NCBI GenBank assembly: GCA_001600095.1
Contig: BCIX01000001.1
Span: forward strand, 5,605,198-5,669,197
DNA: 64,000 bases
Source of the DNA: Bullera alba
Lineage: Eukaryota; Basidiomycota; Tremellomycetes; Tremellales; Bulleraceae
Direction: 5' to 3'
Shown here: in pieces, positions 13,201 through 23,954 of the stretch
Position numbering within the stretch: position 1 is the first letter of the stretch
Layout of the letters: each line of letters starts with the position of its first letter
Notes under the pieces: model-generated
The model's database searches: none
What the model was told of the DNA's origin: nothing
Seen by the model: the letters and a program-made list of their open reading frames with translations, nothing else
Translations under genes and position numbers: made by a program

Positions 13201-15212
13201 ACTATTCCTGTGCCATTTTCGCTGCGGATGGCGGTCTGGTGGCCAATGCACCTCACATTCCGGTCCACCTAGGCGCAATGTCCCACGCGGTGCGGTATCA
13301 GGCCGAGCTGCTTGGTGACGAACTCGAAGAAGGCGACGTCTTGCTGTCCAACCACCCAGCGGCGGGNGGGTCGCATTTGCCAGATCTCACGGTGATCATG
13401 CCAGCGTTCCACAAGGGCAAGATCATTTTCTGGACGGCGGCGAGAGCCCATCACGCCGATATAGGTGGTGTGAGTGGCAGCTGCCTCGACGGCGGTGGAA
13501 TCTTACTGACGGCTATCAAAACTCCACAGATCCGACCTGGATCCATGCCCCCGTTCTCGAAAGAGCTATGGGAAGAAGGAGCGCAGGTGAAGTCCTTCAA
13601 ACTGGTCAAGAAGGGTCAATTCGACGAGAAAGGTGTCATCAAAATCCTTTACGAAGACCCAGCGCAGTATCCCGGATGTTCTGGTACGAGAACCCTCTCC
13701 GACTGTCTATCCGACCTTCACGCTCAGGTCGCCGCTTGCCATCGCGGAGTCGTCCTTATCAACGCGCTGGTGGATGAGCAAAGTCTCAAAGTGGTCGACT
13801 TTTACATGCACGCCATCATGCGCACAGCGGAAAAGGCCGTGAGAGATCTGCTCAAGCACATCAGCCGGAAGTTCGAGGGGAGCGTTTTGGAAGCTGTGGA
13901 CTGGCTGGATGATGGGACGCAGTTGATGCTGAAATTGACCATCGACAAGGAAGACGGGTCGGCCGTGTTCGACTTCACTGGCACGAGTGCTCAAATGTGA
14001 GTACATCCTCCAGAACACTGTGCTGTTACTCTTTTGGATCTGTCTTGCTGATCAAGTTGCACTAGACATGGCAACTTCAACACGCCCACCGCGGTGCTCT
14101 ACTCTGCGATCATATACGTCCTGCGGTCGTTGATTGTGTCCGACCTGCCCCTCAATCAGGGATGTCTGGCGCCAATAAAGCTGATTGTCCCGCCGGAGAC
14201 ATTGCTCAACCCGACCGACGAGGTGGCCGTATGTGCGGGCAACACCGAGTGCTCGCAACGAGTCACGGACGTTATTTTCCGAGCATTCGAAGCTTGTGCT
14301 GCCAGTCAGGGCGGATGTAACAAGTGAGTAGAGCGATGATGAATCCATGCACCGGCACATGCTGATATATCTCAGCTTGACTTTCGGCATCGGTGCAAGG
14401 GAGATTGACGGGAAGAAGGTAGAAGGTTTCGGCTACTACGAGACTATAGCGTGAGTAGCCTAGCGTGAGATGAAGAAGGAAGGCTGACGTGAATGGCGCT
14501 TAGGGGAGGATCTGGCGCCGGACCTGATTGGGATGGTCAAAACTGTGTTCATGTCCACATGACCAATGTGAGTGGATACCACTATCACTCGGCTCCGTAT
14601 TAATTGACTTTGATAGACGGCTATCGGAGACGTTGAGATGACTGAGCGAGTCTACCCTGTGATCATACACGAGTTCTCTCGTAGACATAACAGTGAGCAG
14701 AATCATTGTCCCCGAGCTTTCGAAAGGGCAATTTCTGATGGCTGGTCTTGTAGCGGGTGGAAGCGGTCGACATCGAGGAGGCGATGGGTGTGTCAGGGAT
14801 ATAGAATTCACAGAAGAGCTCGACGTTGCGATCTTGTCCCAACGAAGGGTGATTCCGCCGTACGGTATGGCTGGCGGGGAGCCAGGTGCTCTCGGAGCGA
14901 ATTATTGGATGAAGAAGACGAAAGAAGGGAAGTATACCAAAATAAGCCTGGGCGGTTCCAACCAGACCCGGATGCGAAAAGGCGATAGACTTGTCATCCG
15001 TGAGTGAACCGAAGACAACGGTCTTCATCCTCTGGAGCAAAGAGTTGAAACTGACATGATGCGTAGATACGCCAGGCGGAGGTGGATATGGTGTGCCCGG
15101 AACGATAGACGACAGACTGGACGAAGACGTCTATAGGCGTTCAAAGGCGACACCTGTGCGGGCATCAGGGTCGCTAGCAACGATGAGAGCGGCACAAATG
15201 AGTGCTACGTAG
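10209..15212 (+). CDS. OXP1: 5-oxoprolinase, ATP-hydrolysing
   Basis: This enzyme opens 5-oxoproline to glutamate using ATP in the gamma-glutamyl (glutathione) cycle. The protein begins [20 protein letters not shown] and has the family order: the N-terminal domain with [10 protein letters not shown], the hydantoinase A domain with [14 protein letters not shown] and [13 protein letters not shown], and the hydantoinase B domain with [26 protein letters not shown], and finally [12 protein letters not shown] near the end. It is split by more than ten short introns, and the reading frame was followed through all the domain blocks. One base, 13367, is N, but it is the third base of a GGN codon, so Gly is certain. 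The last codons run to a TAG at 15210-15212. It converges on ARG3 with 57 bases between stops and is divergent from SEC2. Confidence 0.93.
13367..13367. other. Undetermined base (N)
   Basis: Single N in a GGN codon of OXP1 in the [14 protein letters not shown] region. Since all GGN codons are Gly, the protein is not affected. Confidence 0.99.
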
Positions 15213-15269
15213 AACTTTATATAGACCATGATGTAGAGCGAACATGGCCATTCTATCATATGCATAGCA

Positions 15270-17036
15270 TTACTCGGACGGTGACTGGCCGTCCAATGGG
15301 GGGTATCTGGATCTGGGACCAAATAGGTTGTCGAACCTGAAGAAAGCACTGTCGCGAGCCAAAACGGTCAGCGCGTTGACTTTGTCCTGGCTCGGCATCG
15401 GCCAGTGGGTAGAATGGAAAACGCTACTCACGCAAAGACTGCGATCATGGTCCACTTCCTGTTCTCCGCCTCGGGGAAGACCAAGCTTCGATCCGAGTAG
15501 AAGACTTCATCGGCGACCTCTTCCTGCTTCCTGGGCAAGCAATGGAGGAAGACCCAATCTGGCTTTGCGCCCGCCGACTCGACCATCTCGTTGGTGATTT
15601 GGTATCCCTTGAAAGCCTCCAATCGCGCCTGCTTTTCTTCCTCCTGTCCCATGGAGATCCTGAAGGAGTTGCCACGGTCAGCATAATCTGAATCCACTGA
15701 AGTCAGGCTATGTTGCGCACCAAGTGTCCGTGATCACGACATCTGCGTCCTTGAGCGCTTCGGCTGGGTCATTGGTAAGGGTGACGTTGCCAGTCGTGCC
15801 GGCCTCCTCACTGAAGGCGTCGATAGAAGTCAGCATAACACAATTCGACATCGGTAGGGATTTTGAGGTAGACTCACACCCTAGCCCATACTCGCGGATC
15901 AACCTTATCGTATCCCTTGGGTGAAGCGATGGCCAGATGAGCTCCCATCCTGGGTACCGTGACCAGAAGCTCGTTGGTGATGTTGTTTGTGTCACCAACC
16001 CATGCCAGCTTCTTGCCCTCCAGACTCTTCAATGGATTGGCGTGCTCCTCGATAAAGGCCATGGCTTCGATATTACTGGCGTTACCGGTCGGTCGGGGAA
16101 GGGTGAAAGGGTGATAGTGCTCATGCAATGTCAACAAATCGGCTAGAATCTGCGTAGGGTGGTAGAGGTCAGACAAGGCGTTGACGACTGGCTGATGTGA
16201 GTGCTCGGCAAACTCCTAATTCAGAGGGGCATGGTCAGCAAGAGGCCAGCAATGCGACCAAAGCCCTGATATCCCACCTCGATCTCCGAATGAGCTCCCA
16301 CACGAGCTACAATTCCTCGAACCATACTGCTGATCACCTTGGCGCTGTCGTGAAGCGACTCATTGACGCCCAATTGGATATCATCCTTGCCGAGGAACAT
16401 TGGATGCGCAGCAAAGTGCACTGCTGCCGACTCGCCAGCCACTCGGGTCCTCGTACTCCTCTTGTTGAAGATCATGGCGATGGTGCTCTTTGTAGTATGC
16501 CTTCGCTCGGGATTGAACTGCGTGCCCTTGGCCACCATGGCATACATCACTAGCCGGTTGATCTCCGGCACCGTTAGATCCGCCAGTGTGATAAAGTGCC
16601 TCGGCTTGTGGGGCGGGGCAGACTTCTTGAATGTATCTGGTCGAACCTCGTATACCGGTAGGGGATTTCCATCAGCATCAAGCCTGGGTTTAGCATTTTG
16701 GTATTGGCCTTGTCGGGGCCTGTGTTGTGGTGGCCGAGAGTTCTGGTATGGCGCACGTCGATCCCCAGAGTCCTGGGACGGCGTGTATGCGTTCCTCGAA
16801 CCCTGGTATGGCGCGCGTCGATCTCCAGAGTCTTGGGACGGCGTGTATCCGTTCCTCGAACCCTGGTATTGCGCGTTCTGATTCCCAGAGCCTTGGTATG
16901 GCGTGTTTGACTGCCTATAGCCCTGGTTCGGCGCACTGGAGTCCCAAGATGGGGCCCAGGCAGGAACGCAAGAGGAGAAGTGTCGGATTGCAGGTAGTCC
17001 GCGTCCGATTGGTGAGAGCATGCTGACTGTCCTCAT
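15270..17036 (-). CDS. ARG3: Ornithine carbamoyltransferase with repeat-rich N-terminal insert
   Basis: It makes citrulline from ornithine and carbamoyl phosphate in the mitochondrial matrix. The ATG at 17036 gives [20 protein letters not shown], a basic presequence. Residues about 28-98 are a tandem array of 10-residue Tyr/Gln/Ser/Arg-rich units. The catalytic part follows: FNKRSTRTR (carbamoyl phosphate site), [31 protein letters not shown] across a splice, and VFLHCLPRK (ornithine site). The final splice is ambiguous: after VFA the message can join to [13 protein letters not shown] or, with a better pyrimidine tract and a CTGAC branch site, to [13 protein letters not shown]; both are in frame and end at the same TAA (15270). 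It shares a 415-base divergent promoter with uL30m. The identity is firm; the insert is unusual for the family. Confidence 0.93.
16741..16954. repeat. 60-base (2 x 30) tandem repeat inside ARG3
   Basis: Three 60-base blocks lie head to tail at 16741-16800, 16801-16860 and 16861-16920, with a partial fourth. The first two differ at only a few positions; the third and fourth are more diverged and show an underlying 30-base period, 10 residues per unit. The coding strand is the minus strand and the frame is kept, so copy-number change would not break the gene. Confidence 0.9.
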
Positions 17037-17451
17037 GACTTGTTGAGCTGTATTCTGTGTTGATGGCAGATCTGGCGACAGAAGTGAATGTGATAGCTAT
17101 AGTGTCTCTAACCGTACGGCTCGTGGACACGATAGGAGTAGCACTAGCGACTCGAAATTCAAGCATGAAATCTCACGGTTACGAATTACGATTACGACCG
17201 GGAGCTTCGAAAGATAAGGAATTGTATTTGAAATCCCTGACGCGACTAATGCCACGTCACCCTGTCGTAACATTTCAGCGTTATCAACCTGCTGCCAGGA
17301 CAGAGTTCAAATCGAGTTCGCTCTACGGTACCCATCGCAGGAACCACTCAACTCAGCTGATTCACTCAATAAAGTCCCAAGATCGCTAGCTATAGCCTGT
17401 TTCACGCTTCGACGCACACTTCCAACCCTTGCCGAACGATCATCTGACACG
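17037..17451. promoter_or_regulatory. Divergent promoter, ARG3/uL30m
   Basis: 415 bases between the starts of two mitochondrial-protein genes. Nothing coding. A TGATTCA near 17360 is one mismatch from a Gcn4-type site, not enough to claim one. Confidence 0.55.
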
Positions 17452-17967
17452 ATGCTCGCCGTGAGAGCCCGTTCGACACATTCCGTCGTTAGAGGATTTT
17501 CGAGTCTGTCAATTTCGTCAAATGCCCAGGCATCCACTTCGACCTCGACTATCAATGCTATACCCACTCTGGAGGCCTCTTCCGGTCGGAAGAAGAGGGC
17601 ACCTCTGCGTCGATCGTCGGATAGAGCTCAAGGCGTTTCGGGAACGGTAACCAGTTCCGTTGCGCCAACAGGGCCCGCAGCGACACACTACCTCGTTACA
17701 CTGCAGCGATCAGCTATGGGTCTGCCCACGTACGCATCAAGAACATTGGAATCGCTTGGTCTGAAGAAAAGATACTCGTGTGTCCTGCATCCGTTCAGCG
17801 CGACCACCGCAGGTCAGATATTGAGGGTCAAGGAGCTGGTAAAGGTGGAGAATGTCACAGAGGAGAGGGGATTGAGTTTGCTCAAGAGTAGATCGGATAG
17901 GAGTGAGGGATCGGGTGTGCAGCCCGTCGGTCGGGTCTTTGGTGGATCCAAAAAGCACAAGCAATGA
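17452..17967 (+). CDS. MRPL33: Mitochondrial large ribosomal subunit protein uL30m
   Basis: An intronless gene of 171 residues. The N-terminus (MLAVRARSTHSVVRGFSSLS) is a Ser/Arg-rich mitochondrial presequence. The uL30 domain sits at about residues 80-140: THYLVTLQRSAMGLPTYASR, then LESLGLKKRYSCVLHPFS, and GQILRVKELVKVENV, all diagnostic of bacterial-type L30. A basic tail ends GGSKKHKQ. Lack of introns is unusual among its intron-rich neighbours. It is divergent from ARG3, another matrix protein gene. MRPL33 is the yeast symbol; human MRPL30 is the same protein family. Confidence 0.9.
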   Translation: MLAVRARSTHSVVRGFSSLSISSNAQASTSTSTINAIPTLEASSGRKKRAPLRRSSDRAQGVSGTVTSSVAPTGPAATHYLVTLQRSAMGLPTYASRTLESLGLKKRYSCVLHPFSATTAGQILRVKELVKVENVTEERGLSLLKSRSDRSEGSGVQPVGRVFGGSKKHKQ

Positions 17968-18727
17968 GCAACAGCTTCGGTTAGTCCCAATCATCGCGGC
18001 TTTGAAGCATACAATCGGAGTTGAGACTGACACCAAATCTAGATCATAGCAGAGTCTCCATCACTACGCACAGCTCCCCAGGCCGGGCCATTCAGTCCAA
18101 GCCAACTACATATGCATTTCAGATCAGCATCGCATCAATTGCTCGTTTCGAGAGATCCCATTCACCGTTCATTCATGTTCATTTCCCAATCCAGCATCAA
18201 GCTCTTAAGATTCTACGTACTTCAGGAAGCAGTAATGCTCATTCTCAGCAGATTGCTAGGCTCTGAGCTTGAAGCTAGAGCAGCTCAGGACCAGAGCGCA
18301 ATACGTTGACACCGAAAGACCTTGCTGAGTACTGGACAAATCTGTCAAGTGTTTTATCGGACGCAGATTGACTTGTGGTCTCCGCAAGTCATCTCCACAA
18401 GTATGTCTGTCATGCTTCATAGTGGCGGGTGTCTTGGTCGAGCTGCTCGGGATACGTGTAGTGCGATGAGGAGTTGTCCTGTAAAGCCTGGCTGAACGGG
18501 ACATCCAGGTCAGGGCGGAAGCAAAATTTTGCTTTCACGTCTCCCGGTTTTTGAGTCGCCTCTGTTGCAGGTCGTCTGCACATCATCAATCGGTCTACAG
18601 AACCAAACAAACCCAACAGCCTCAACCTACCGTACCTGCTTCGATAGCCATTACAAGTCGACAAAAGACAACTGGGACGATCCAAATCCCAGAAAACGCG
18701 TATCGCTTCCAGCTTCAACATCGTTTC
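17968..18727. other. Intergenic, uL30m to SET-TAD3
   Basis: 760 bases holding the uL30m 3' UTR and the SET-TAD3 promoter. The SET-TAD3 frame is open from 18551 without an ATG. No other gene supported. Confidence 0.5.
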
Positions 18728-21252
18728 ATGAACTCTGGCCAGAATGGTAGTAACATCATCATCAATAGTAGTAGTATCATCACAGGCCTTCGCCCCAGTC
18801 CACAACAACACAACCACCTTAAGCTCGTCGTCGACAAGCCTGTCGAATCTATCGAGAGGGACGAGCCGGTCGCGAACGGATCTGTCGACAGGCACGCTGT
18901 CGTCGATCAATCCACAGTTGTCGGAAGTGATACAACCTTCGCTTCGATGAACGCGGACACTCCCTTTGACATGGTGTCTTCGGGCACAAGCGCGTCAGAG
19001 GAAATCCACCCATTGGTCACTCAGCTAGCTGAGCACCAAATACACGAGGGCGGAAAAGACGAGTCGCGCGACCACCGCATTAACCCCCTCAACCTCTACC
19101 TCACCAATGATCCAGAACGCGGTCGCGGGCTGTTCGCCCCGCGTGCTATCCCGGCCGGGACGCTGGTTGAGGAGACCCCTGTCTTACTCCTGAGTAAAGG
19201 AGAATGGGAAGAGGGGAAAATGAATGATACCATTTTGGGCGAATATGGCTTTTGCTGGTCGAATGGAGGTATGGCCATCGCCTTAGGTCAGGGTAAGTCT
19301 ATGCCAAATTCCCAGGACGACAAGTTAGCCAGACTATCGATAGGTTCATTGTTCAATCACTCGAGTCGCCCCAATGTCAACTTTATCCGCAATACGAAAA
19401 CCAACACCATCTCCTTTTTGACGTGTCGTCGGGTGGAAGAGGGAGAAGAGCTCTGTATCTGCTACTCGGCGGACGAGTCGAAGCTTTGGTTCATCCCCTC
19501 TGCCCAGAATGGACCGTCGACGTCGTCCAAAGGTCCCACTGCAATCGACGCCCCCTCGTCGGATGACGAGCCTGAAGACGTCTGGCCGCATATCGAGCCT
19601 GATGACCTTCAAGATGCGTCGGAATGCGCAGAGAGGGAGGCCAGGAAGATGGCAAGGGCTAAGCGGATGGAGGATCAGATCATGGCGAGAACAGAGCGGA
19701 CGGAAAAGAAGAGGCTGTTGAGACAGCTCAGAGCGCAAGAACGAGCTCTGCAAGAGGCCAATGCAGAGGAGACAGCCTGTCGTTCGCGCTCGGTCACCCC
19801 GACATCCACTCGAAGCGGCTCGACCAGTGAATCAATACAGTCCCCCCAACCGGTCATGTACAGCTCTACATCGTCCATCGGATCGTACGCTATGCCCGTG
19901 AACCCTCTGTCCGCCGAGACCATCTCGAATCTGCCCCCACCACTTCACTCCAATCCGACATCCTCACCCAATACACCTCCCGACCTCGGTGCAGCGGTTT
20001 TGACGCCCGATATTCTCTGGCGGGAGTGTGATTGGTATATCGATGGCATGGAACTCGACCCCAAGCACAGACCTGCTTATACGCACGACAAGGGCAAATG
20101 GGGCGAGGTGCATAGGATCAAAGGCCCCGCCGAGCTAGAAGAGTATGGCGAGGACAATGGAACAAGTGAGTGCCGTTTTGCTGGTGATGCGTGCCTCTTC
20201 AGCTGACAACCTTGTAGTGGAGATATGGGTCGTAGACCTGGAGGAAGCCCAGTTGACCCGTGAGGTTATCAAGTGAGTTCTTCTTTGTACTTGAGCAGAT
20301 CAGCAGGGCACGCACATGTTGACTGACCCGCAACAGCTTTGCCAGGGACATGAAATTCGAAGAGAAGCCCTTGAAGCACTTGAAGCGGGTTCGGAAGGAT
20401 TTCCAGAGTCCTGACGGTAAGTCACTCTTGCAATGAGTCAAACATGAACACCAAGACTAATGGGTATTCACAGGAATTACGAGTATTGCCCTTGCCACGA
20501 GACACTGCATCGAGCTCGACCAGCTCAACGCCGCTCTGGCCGCATTCCAGCCTTCTCTAGCATCTCTCCGCCCATATGTCAGAACGGTGCCATCCAGCCC
20601 CGCTCGACTCATGTCTCAAATCCGGGAGAAAAGTGTCCTCTGGCCTGTCGCTTACTCGCCATTACATGCGCCTCCGGCCCACTCGTCCACCTGGCCCGAA
20701 GCCAAGCGAGCTTGGGTCAAAGCCGGTATCGACCGAATCATCCATCTAGCCCTTCTCGCCAAGCAAAAGGGCGATCTGCCCGTCGGTGTCTACTCTTGCT
20801 CGCCTCCAGCACCATTTTGGCCCAACCTCGATGGTTTCATCCCCCCAACTCCAGGTTTGAGGGCAAGTGCCAATGATACCCGGATCACATCGAGCCATCC
20901 CCTTCGACATGGTGTTCTGAACTGCGTCCGGTGTGTTGCGCATCTGCGAACTGAACCACCTTTTTCAACTCTACTGCCTACTCGCAATGGAGCGGATTAC
21001 CTCCTCACCTCACTCAGTCTGTTCATCACGCACGAGCCCTGCGTCATGTGCTCCATGGCCCTGCTGCATAGTAGGGTGAGAGAGGTGTTTTACATCATAC
21101 CGAGGAAGCGGGGCGGTGGATTTGAGAGCAAGATGGGAGTACACGGAAGGAAGGATTTGAATCATCGATTCGAGGCATGGAAGTGGGTCGGTGATATCTC
21201 GGCAGAAGCTAGAGCCGTGCTCGAAAGCGTCGACGAGAGTATTGCCATTTGA
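18728..21252 (+). CDS. TAD3: SET-domain protein fused to tRNA adenosine deaminase subunit Tad3
   Basis: The four exons 18728-20165, 20218-20272, 20337-20416 and 20474-21252 sum to 784 codons in one unbroken frame. Residues about 130-255 form a SET domain: RGRGLFAPRAIPAGTLVEE, then LFNHSSRPNVNF and EEGEELCICYSAD, most like the small fission yeast Set7 type. After a Glu/Arg-rich linker, the C-terminal half is Tad3/ADAT3: EIWVVDLEEAQLTREV, PLKHLKRVRKDFQSP, the RHGVLNCV zinc motif near residue 670 (Val in place of the catalytic Glu, as expected of the Tad3 pseudo-catalytic subunit), and THEPCVMCSMALLHSRV near 714-717. Tad3 pairs with Tad2 to make inosine 34 in tRNA. The open frame extends upstream only to a TTG, so the first ATG, 18728, is the chosen start. 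Confidence 0.87.
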
Positions 21253-21650
21253 TTCACGAAGGACGAAGGTGAATGGTGTACTCTGCATGGCGATCGTCGC
21301 ATACGCCCCCTCATGATTGCATGCGGGACAATTTGTCCGGCCTCATCTGTACTTGTATGTAGTCTTGTGTATGCACCTTGGATCGCTATTCCAATCGCAA
21401 TACGCGCCGTGGATGCAGAATGGCTTCGGCGATCGCAAAGCGTTACTTGTGAAAATCGAAACTTTGCCCTCGCCCTCCTTTCTCAGTGCTGCTCCCAACG
21501 ATCCTCCTTGTCTCCTTTGTCTGCTCGGCTGGATCGACTCTATTCGAGCTGCAAGCTGACGTACAGCACAGCATGATGTGGTGGATATGTATAACAGGCC
21601 AATACTGGCTAACGCTGACATCTGACATTCGACCCGACACAAGAGCCAAG
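21253..21650. other. Intergenic, SET-TAD3 to OCH1-like
   Basis: 398 bases, same-strand neighbours. The OCH1-like frame is open upstream to 21486 but has a cleaner start at 21651; no other feature seen. Confidence 0.5.
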
Positions 21651-23381
21651 ATGCCTCGGGACAAACTACCCCTGAATCACTCGTATAGGTCGTCTTCGCC
21701 CAGAAGGTCGATACTGTCCGTCCTACCGAAACGAAGGTCGGCCAGAGCACTGATCTTACTGGCATTGGTTAGCATCATCGGGTTCTTTGTTGTGCGATAC
21801 GACCCAGAACGCTTCTCACCGGTCATCTACCAGCTTTACGAACATAAATGGCTTTCCAGCTTCAACCCCCGTCTCGGCTCCTTCGACTCGGCACCAAAGC
21901 CAGCTCCACATCCACCACAAGTGCACACCTCGGAGCCTGACAAGGGTCCAGAGGGCGCGACCTTGCGGGAATTGGTGTCGGAGAGCATTGCCCTCGAGAA
22001 AGAGCGCTTCTTGAAGGAAATCCAGTACGACAAGGACTACGAAACTCGACACATGCACGCCCCGGTGACATCGACTTTGGATCCATCGCTCGAGGCGTAT
22101 GTGAATCGATTGAGGCGATTTGTCCGAGATTACCTGAGGGAATCGCCTCACCGCCCCCATTTGGACCTCATGCTCGATAGGCTGGGTCAGCATATTGCAC
22201 CACCGCTGTACAAGGACGAACCTATACCCAAGGTGGTGCTGTCGACACACAAGGATCTGAAAGGTCTGCCTGACTTCTTCCAGAATTGGGAGAAGAGACT
22301 CAAGCCTGAAGGATGGGAGGTCAAGGTTGCGGATGATGATGTGATGCAAACCTGGTTCGACGCTTGGTCAGAAGGCAGTGATGGTTTGAAGAGGATTTGG
22401 GACATGTTTCCACGACCCGTTCTCAAGACGGACTTTCTGCGCTATGTCGCGATGTTGTTGAACGGTGGTATCTACACTGACTCGGACACACAGGTGAGTG
22501 TTGGAAAGCGATACATCCGCAAAGCTGACTCTGTGTTCTAGCCTCGATCACACCCATACCTTTGGGGAACTGATGCCGAGCCACTGGTACCACAAGTCCT
22601 CCAGCCCCTCCTCAAGCTCTCGAACCTCACTGCGCCTCCTCTACCCGGAATACCTAGGGTTCCGAAGCACATCCCGAATCCAAATTCCGACTTCCTATCA
22701 TACGCAGATGCTTATGAAGGGGGTATCAATGACCCGGAGGTCAGCCTTGTGGCCAGTGTCGAGTTTGACGCCTGGATCAGAGACTTCCCCGAGGACTGGA
22801 AGTGGGGGTATGTCCGCAGTATGCAAGTAGTCCAGTGGACAATCATGGTAGGTCGTAGTGCGTCGTCTTCGGCGTGTCTCTTGATTGACAACGATCATAG
22901 GCAAAGCCTTATCACCCCATACTGCTCGACACCCTAGAGATAGTTGTACGGAATGTCGAGCGGGCAGAGAAGAAGGGCACGTTTGACGGGTCGATAGGAG
23001 CTGTAAGTGATGTCACGTCAACAGCATGAGTCAATCGGTCACTCATACCACGCTATAGCTCGAAATGACAGGTCCAGGCCCTTTGTGAGTAGAAACACAC
23101 GCTTTGGTACCGACCAGGCGAAGTTGAGCTGATCTGCTTCCAGCACGGACGCGATCTATCGATACTTTATCGCAATGTATGGTGTCCCTCCCAAGCCATT
23201 CGAGAGGCGTACTCGCTCGAGCAGAGTCGGCGATGTCATCTTGCTGCCCGAATGGTCATTTGCTCAACCGGGCCCTCAGCCCGACGAGTGGGATTGGAAA
23301 GGACCAGAGCCGCAGACGAGATGTGTCAGTCATGCCTTTATGGGAAGGTGGAAAGATGATGGCTGGGGTCCATACGACTAG
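21651..23381 (+). CDS. OCH1-like alpha-1,6-mannosyltransferase (GT32)
   Basis: This is a type II Golgi glycosyltransferase: a short basic cytosolic tail, a membrane anchor at about residues 26-42 (ALILLALVSIIGFFVV), a stem, then a GT32 catalytic domain. Key blocks are PIPKVVLSTHKDLKGLPDFF, KTDFLRYVAMLLNGG and the DXD-type metal site YTDSDT near residues 276-279, which closes exon 1. EMTGPGPFTDAIYRYF near the C-terminus matches the OCH1 family. Exons begin at 21651, 22542, 22901, 23059 and about 23144, and all junctions I checked keep frame. The enzyme probably starts or extends N-glycan outer chains. OCH1 and HOC1 cannot be told apart by eye, so no symbol is given. Confidence 0.85.
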
Positions 23382-23954
23382 ACTCATTTGGTCTCGAGCA
23401 AAGATGCATACATTTCAGAGAGCGCAAGAGCTGTGGACTATTCGATGATTCGCTAATGCACACCGTTCCTTCACTCCTCCGCCTCCATGTCCCTCATTGA
23501 CTTATTCCCACCTTTGATACAAAAGATTTGTACAGTGACCAGAGCAATCTGGCCCGTCTCATCCTCATCTTCGTTCTCGTTCTATTATGCAACTCACTCC
23601 AATCTTGCAGTCCAGGTTCTCCAAATCTCCAAAAACGTTTTTATCACAACTGGCATATCCATGATCGACTTTGTTCCATCCACGTCCCAAAAAGACTTTC
23701 CACACACAAAAGAATTGGAATTGTCGTGTCGCTGTCGACCATCTAGCTACACACATGGTTCGAGAAAGAGAGAGAAAAAGGGGGAAGCACCATAATGGCA
23801 CCGGCGAATGATATTAGCACCGAAGAAGGACCAAAGCAGGTCGAGTCGATCGGTGTATGGCGATTGGGCGATCGTGGGGGTATATTCTATTTTACTTTAT
23901 TGACAGTTCGTTTCGATTCCGGGTCGGTTGATTGGATGATTGATGAATCGTCTT
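23382..23954. other. Convergent 3' region, OCH1-like/PUF4
   Basis: 573 bases with T-rich stretches suited to 3' UTRs. No coding signal. Confidence 0.5.

Noticed and set aside
13367..13367. N base as a frameshift or break in OXP1
   Set aside because: The frame is kept and the codon GGN is Gly with any base.
17037..17451. Gcn4 (TGASTCA) site controlling the ARG genes
   Set aside because: Only a TGATTCA with one mismatch in the ARG3 gap; no matching perfect site in the ARG2 or ARG4 upstream regions.
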